A DNA stretch of 7,959 nt from AVCC01 sp039920865 (GTDB lineage Bacteria > Pseudomonadota > Gammaproteobacteria > Burkholderiales > Burkholderiaceae_D): assembly GCA_039920865.1 (NCBI GenBank), contig JBDSCZ010000006.1, positions 1 through 7,959 of the forward strand. Reading direction: 5' to 3'. Below, piece by piece: positions 5,949 through 7,959 of this stretch. The number at the start of each line of letters is the position of its first letter. The stretch's first letter is position 1. The translations under genes were made by a program, and so were the position numbers. The notes beneath the pieces were generated by a model, which saw only the letters and a list, made by a program, of their open reading frames with translations, did no database searches and was not told the origin of the DNA.

Positions 5949-7433
5949 ATGAAATATTCTGATCTGCGAGATTTTATTTCTCAATTGCAACAAATTGACG
6001 AGCTAAAGCGTATTTCCACACCGATTTCGCCGCATTTGGAGATGACCGAGGTGTGCGATCGCACTTTGCGTGCCGGCGGGCCGGCGCTGTTGTTCGAACG
6101 GCCGACCGGTCACAGCATGCCGGTGCTGGGGAATCTGTTCGGAACGCCGCGCCGCGTTGCGCTCGGCATGGGAGCCGAAGATGTCAGTCAGTTGCGCAAA
6201 ATCGGTCATGTATTGGCGAGCCTGAAGGAGCCTGAGCCGCCCAAGGGTTTCAAGGATATTCTGGGCCTGGGTTCGCTGGTCAAGGCAGTCTGGGACATGT
6301 CGCCGAAGGAGTTGCGCGGTGCGCCCTGTCACGACATTGTATGGGAAGGCAATGATGTCGATCTGGCACGGTTGCCGATTCAATATTGCTGGCCGGGCGA
6401 TGCGGCGCCCTTGATTACCTGGGGTCTGGTGATCACCAAAGGACCGCACAAGAAGCGCCAGAATCTCGGCATTTACCGCCAGCAGGTGATTGGCCGCAAC
6501 AAGGTGATCATGCGCTGGCTTGCGCATCGCGGCGGCGCGCTCGACTTTCGTGAGCATGCGATTGCCAGCAAGGGCCAGCCGTATCCGATTGCGGTCGCAC
6601 TCGGCGCCGACCCGGCCACCATCCTGGGTGCGGTCACGCCGGTGCCGGATAGTTTGTCCGAATACCAGTTTGCCGGTTTGCTGCGCGGCAGCCGTACCGA
6701 ATTGGTGAAGGCCATCGGCAGCGAATTGCGGGTGCCGGCCTCGGCCGAAATCGTGCTGGAAGGGCATGTGTATCCGGACGAGTCGCACCCTAGCGGTTAT
6801 GAACACGCACTGGAAGGGCCGTTTGGCGACCATACCGGTTATTACAACGAGCAGGATTCGTTTCCGGTGTTTACCATCGACCGCATCACTATGCGGCGCG
6901 ACCCCATTTACCACTCGACGTATACCGGCAAGCCGCCGGACGAGCCGGCCGTGCTGGGCGTCGCGTTGAACGAGGTCTTCATCCCTTTGCTGCAAAAGCA
7001 GTTCGGCGAAATCACCGATTTTTATTTGCCGCCGGAAGGGTGCAGCTATCGGATGGCGATAGTGCAAATCAAGAAAGCCTACGCCGGTCACGCCAAACGC
7101 GTGATGTTCGGGGTTTGGAGCTTTTTGCGTCAGTTCATGTACACCAAGTTCATCGTGGTGGTCGACGAGGATGTGAATATCCGCGACTGGAAGGAAGTGA
7201 TCTGGGCCATCACGACGCGGGTCGATCCGTTGCGCGATACCACTCTGGTCGATAATACACCGATCGATTATCTGGATTTCGCATCTCCGGTCAGCGGTCT
7301 GGGTTCCAAGATGGGGATCGACGCCACCAATAAATGGCCGGGCGAAACCAGCCGCGAGTGGGGCACCACGATCCGGATGGCGCCGGAAGTCAAGGCGCAC
7401 ATCGATGCCATTTGGCAACAACTTGGTATCTGA
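5949..7433 (+). CDS. ubiD: 4-hydroxy-3-polyprenylbenzoate decarboxylase (UbiD)
   Basis: UbiD removes the carboxyl group from 3-polyprenyl-4-hydroxybenzoate in ubiquinone synthesis, using prenylated FMN made by UbiX (not in this window). The 494-residue protein is collinear with E. coli UbiD as I recall it, from MKYSDLRDF at the start to HIDAIWQQL at the end. Shared blocks include CDRTLRAGGPALLFE, NLGIYRQQVIG with Arg177, PASAEIVLEG (263-272), EGPFGDHTGYYN with Glu289 preceded by Glu285, CSYRMAIVQIKKAYAGHAKR, and a YLDFASPVSGLGSKMG stretch. Arg177, Glu285 and Glu289 correspond to the Arg-Glu-Glu catalytic set of the family. Compared with E. coli there are about seven extra residues between VLEG and the EHALEG segment (about 273-284), beside the active-site loop. 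The ATG at 5949 fits the family start, although no strong Shine-Dalgarno sequence is present. It appears monocistronic; the 4.5S RNA follows 56 bp downstream with its own promoter. Confidence 0.97.
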   Translation: MKYSDLRDFISQLQQIDELKRISTPISPHLEMTEVCDRTLRAGGPALLFERPTGHSMPVLGNLFGTPRRVALGMGAEDVSQLRKIGHVLASLKEPEPPKGFKDILGLGSLVKAVWDMSPKELRGAPCHDIVWEGNDVDLARLPIQYCWPGDAAPLITWGLVITKGPHKKRQNLGIYRQQVIGRNKVIMRWLAHRGGALDFREHAIASKGQPYPIAVALGADPATILGAVTPVPDSLSEYQFAGLLRGSRTELVKAIGSELRVPASAEIVLEGHVYPDESHPSGYEHALEGPFGDHTGYYNEQDSFPVFTIDRITMRRDPIYHSTYTGKPPDEPAVLGVALNEVFIPLLQKQFGEITDFYLPPEGCSYRMAIVQIKKAYAGHAKRVMFGVWSFLRQFMYTKFIVVVDEDVNIRDWKEVIWAITTRVDPLRDTTLVDNTPIDYLDFASPVSGLGSKMGIDATNKWPGETSREWGTTIRMAPEVKAHIDAIWQQLGI

Positions 7434-7476
7434 AACAGATCTGAAAACACAATGCTGCAGAGGTCAATAAGTCGGT

Positions 7477-7482
7477 TATAAT
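7477..7482 (+). promoter_or_regulatory. -10 box of the 4.5S RNA promoter
   Basis: TATAAT is a perfect consensus and lies 7 bp before the first base of the 4.5S RNA at 7490, as expected for a stable-RNA promoter. The -35 region (about 7454-7460, TGCTGCAG) is a poor match. The discriminator reads TTCTCCT. Confidence 0.8.
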
Positions 7483-7489
7483 TCTCCTT

Positions 7490-7585
7490 GGCGGGCCCCT
7501 GCGCATTGTGGCATGGCTAACCTGGTCAGGTCGGGAACGAAGCAGCCACGGCCATTACCTGCAAGTGCCGCAGATCAGGCTCGCC
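7490..7585 (+). ncRNA. ffs: 4.5S signal recognition particle RNA, small bacterial type
   Basis: This RNA binds Ffh to form the signal recognition particle, which brings nascent inner-membrane proteins to FtsY and the translocon. The conserved domain IV core GGTCGGGAACGAAGCAGCC (7529-7547) contains the GGAA tetraloop (7534-7537) closed by C-G pairs, and the asymmetric-loop sequence AGCAGCC. The ends pair: GGCGGGCC at the 5' side with GGCTCGCC at the 3' side, allowing a G-U pair. This sets a length of about 96 nt, usual for the short form without an Alu domain. A T-rich run (7586-7597) follows and can end transcription using the closing stem. A perfect TATAAT precedes the 5' end at the right distance. 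Confidence 0.95.
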
Positions 7586-7659
7586 TTTATTCTTTCTATA
7601 TTTCCTGCATTTCATCCCCTTATTTTTTTAGCTGGCGCAGATTTTGTGTTCGTGCAATT

Positions 7660-7959
7660 TCAGACCGGCCATGCGCGCTCCAGGATTGCTGTTTGCACAC
7701 TGTCAGAGGTCAACGTGCCGTATACGCGGCCGGATTCGGCATCGCATCTGCTTGCGATGAAGGCTTCGGCAACCGGCATGGGCGCATGGCGTAGCATCAG
7801 CGTGCCTTGTGCGATCAGCACCAGACGTTGGACAAAGCGGCGTGCCAGCGCTTCTTGCTGATCAGGCGGCAGCATCAAATCGCAGCGCAAGGCCCGCAGC
7901 ATGCGCTGCAGCATCGGGTGTGCGGCAGCGGCTTGCTGCAAGCTGCCCAGCAGCAGGTG
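7660..7959 (-). CDS. AidB-like acyl-CoA dehydrogenase, C-terminal end (partial)
   Basis: Only the last 99 residues are in the window; the frame is open through the right edge, so the start lies outside. The segment is helical. RRFVQRLVLIAQGTLMLRHAP, followed by VAEAFIASRCD and GRVYGTL, resembles the C-terminus of the acyl-CoA dehydrogenase family members called AidB or DNA alkylation response proteins. These are FAD-binding proteins that in E. coli are induced by alkylating agents and bind DNA. The call rests on remembered C-terminal motifs only; the flavin and substrate regions are not visible, so an ordinary acyl-CoA dehydrogenase remains possible. The codon at 7941-7939 is TTG and lies inside the protein; it is not a start. 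The gene ends convergent with the 4.5S RNA, 74 bp from it, and no clear terminator hairpin lies between them. Confidence 0.6.
   Translation of the reverse strand, partial: HLLLGSLQQAAAAHPMLQRMLRALRCDLMLPPDQQEALARRFVQRLVLIAQGTLMLRHAPMPVAEAFIASRCDAESGRVYGTLTSDSVQTAILERAWPV

Noticed and set aside
6003..7421. A 472-residue minus-strand open frame opposite ubiD
   Set aside because: It is the antisense shadow of ubiD, rich in Arg, His and Gln as is typical of such shadows, and ubiD itself is unmistakable.
7436..7443. CAGATCTG palindrome just after the ubiD stop
   Set aside because: An 8-bp palindrome is expected by chance at this length, and there is no T-tract to make it a terminator.
7508..7861. 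Plus-strand open frames across the 4.5S RNA and the opposite strand of the AidB-like gene
   Set aside because: They overlap a well-defined structural RNA and a better-supported minus-strand coding region, and resemble no known protein.

Overview
This is an ordinary, well-packed housekeeping segment of a bacterial chromosome. The proteins look betaproteobacterial. The riboflavin gene cluster followed by nusB, a full-length UbiD of the E. coli type and a small bacterial 4.5S RNA all fit Burkholderiales. Oxalobacteraceae (the Herminiimonas, Collimonas and Herbaspirillum group) is my best guess, from recall of similar proteins rather than a search. I see no insertion sequence, phage gene, CRISPR array, tRNA or clear sign of recent transfer.

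Layout, left to right. (1) Positions 17-3023, plus strand: riboflavin synthase (ribE); a gap with an intrinsic terminator, a perfect 16-bp palindrome and a possible promoter; then DHBP synthase fused to a degenerate GTP cyclohydrolase II-like domain (RibBX type), lumazine synthase (ribH) and the antitermination factor nusB. RibBX supplies the four-carbon unit, RibH makes 6,7-dimethyl-8-ribityllumazine and RibE dismutates it to riboflavin. RibD and a working RibA must be encoded elsewhere. (2) Positions 3024-3144: a structured spacer with a 10-bp inverted repeat and a 69-nt nested hairpin ending in a T-rich tract, immediately before a PLP-dependent class I aminotransferase (3145-4317). (3) Positions 4430-4464: a two-way terminator between the convergent aminotransferase and a membrane-anchored lytic transglycosylase (minus strand, 5457-4483). 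(4) Positions 5458-5948: a 491-bp divergent, partly AT-rich spacer with several small repeats and hairpins but no convincing gene. (5) Positions 5949-7433: ubiD, the ubiquinone-pathway decarboxylase. (6) Positions 7490-7585: the 4.5S signal recognition particle RNA (ffs) with a consensus -10 box. (7) From 7959 down to 7660, minus strand: the C-terminal end of an AidB-like acyl-CoA dehydrogenase, cut by the window edge.

No new multi-gene system is evident. The points most worth a second look are the nested RNA structure before the aminotransferase (terminator or attenuator), the lost zinc-cysteine site in the RibA-like half of RibBX, the palindrome before ribBX where no FMN riboswitch is visible, a Ser in place of the usual PLP-contacting Asn in the aminotransferase, and a repeat-rich hairpin plus T-tract upstream of ubiD.
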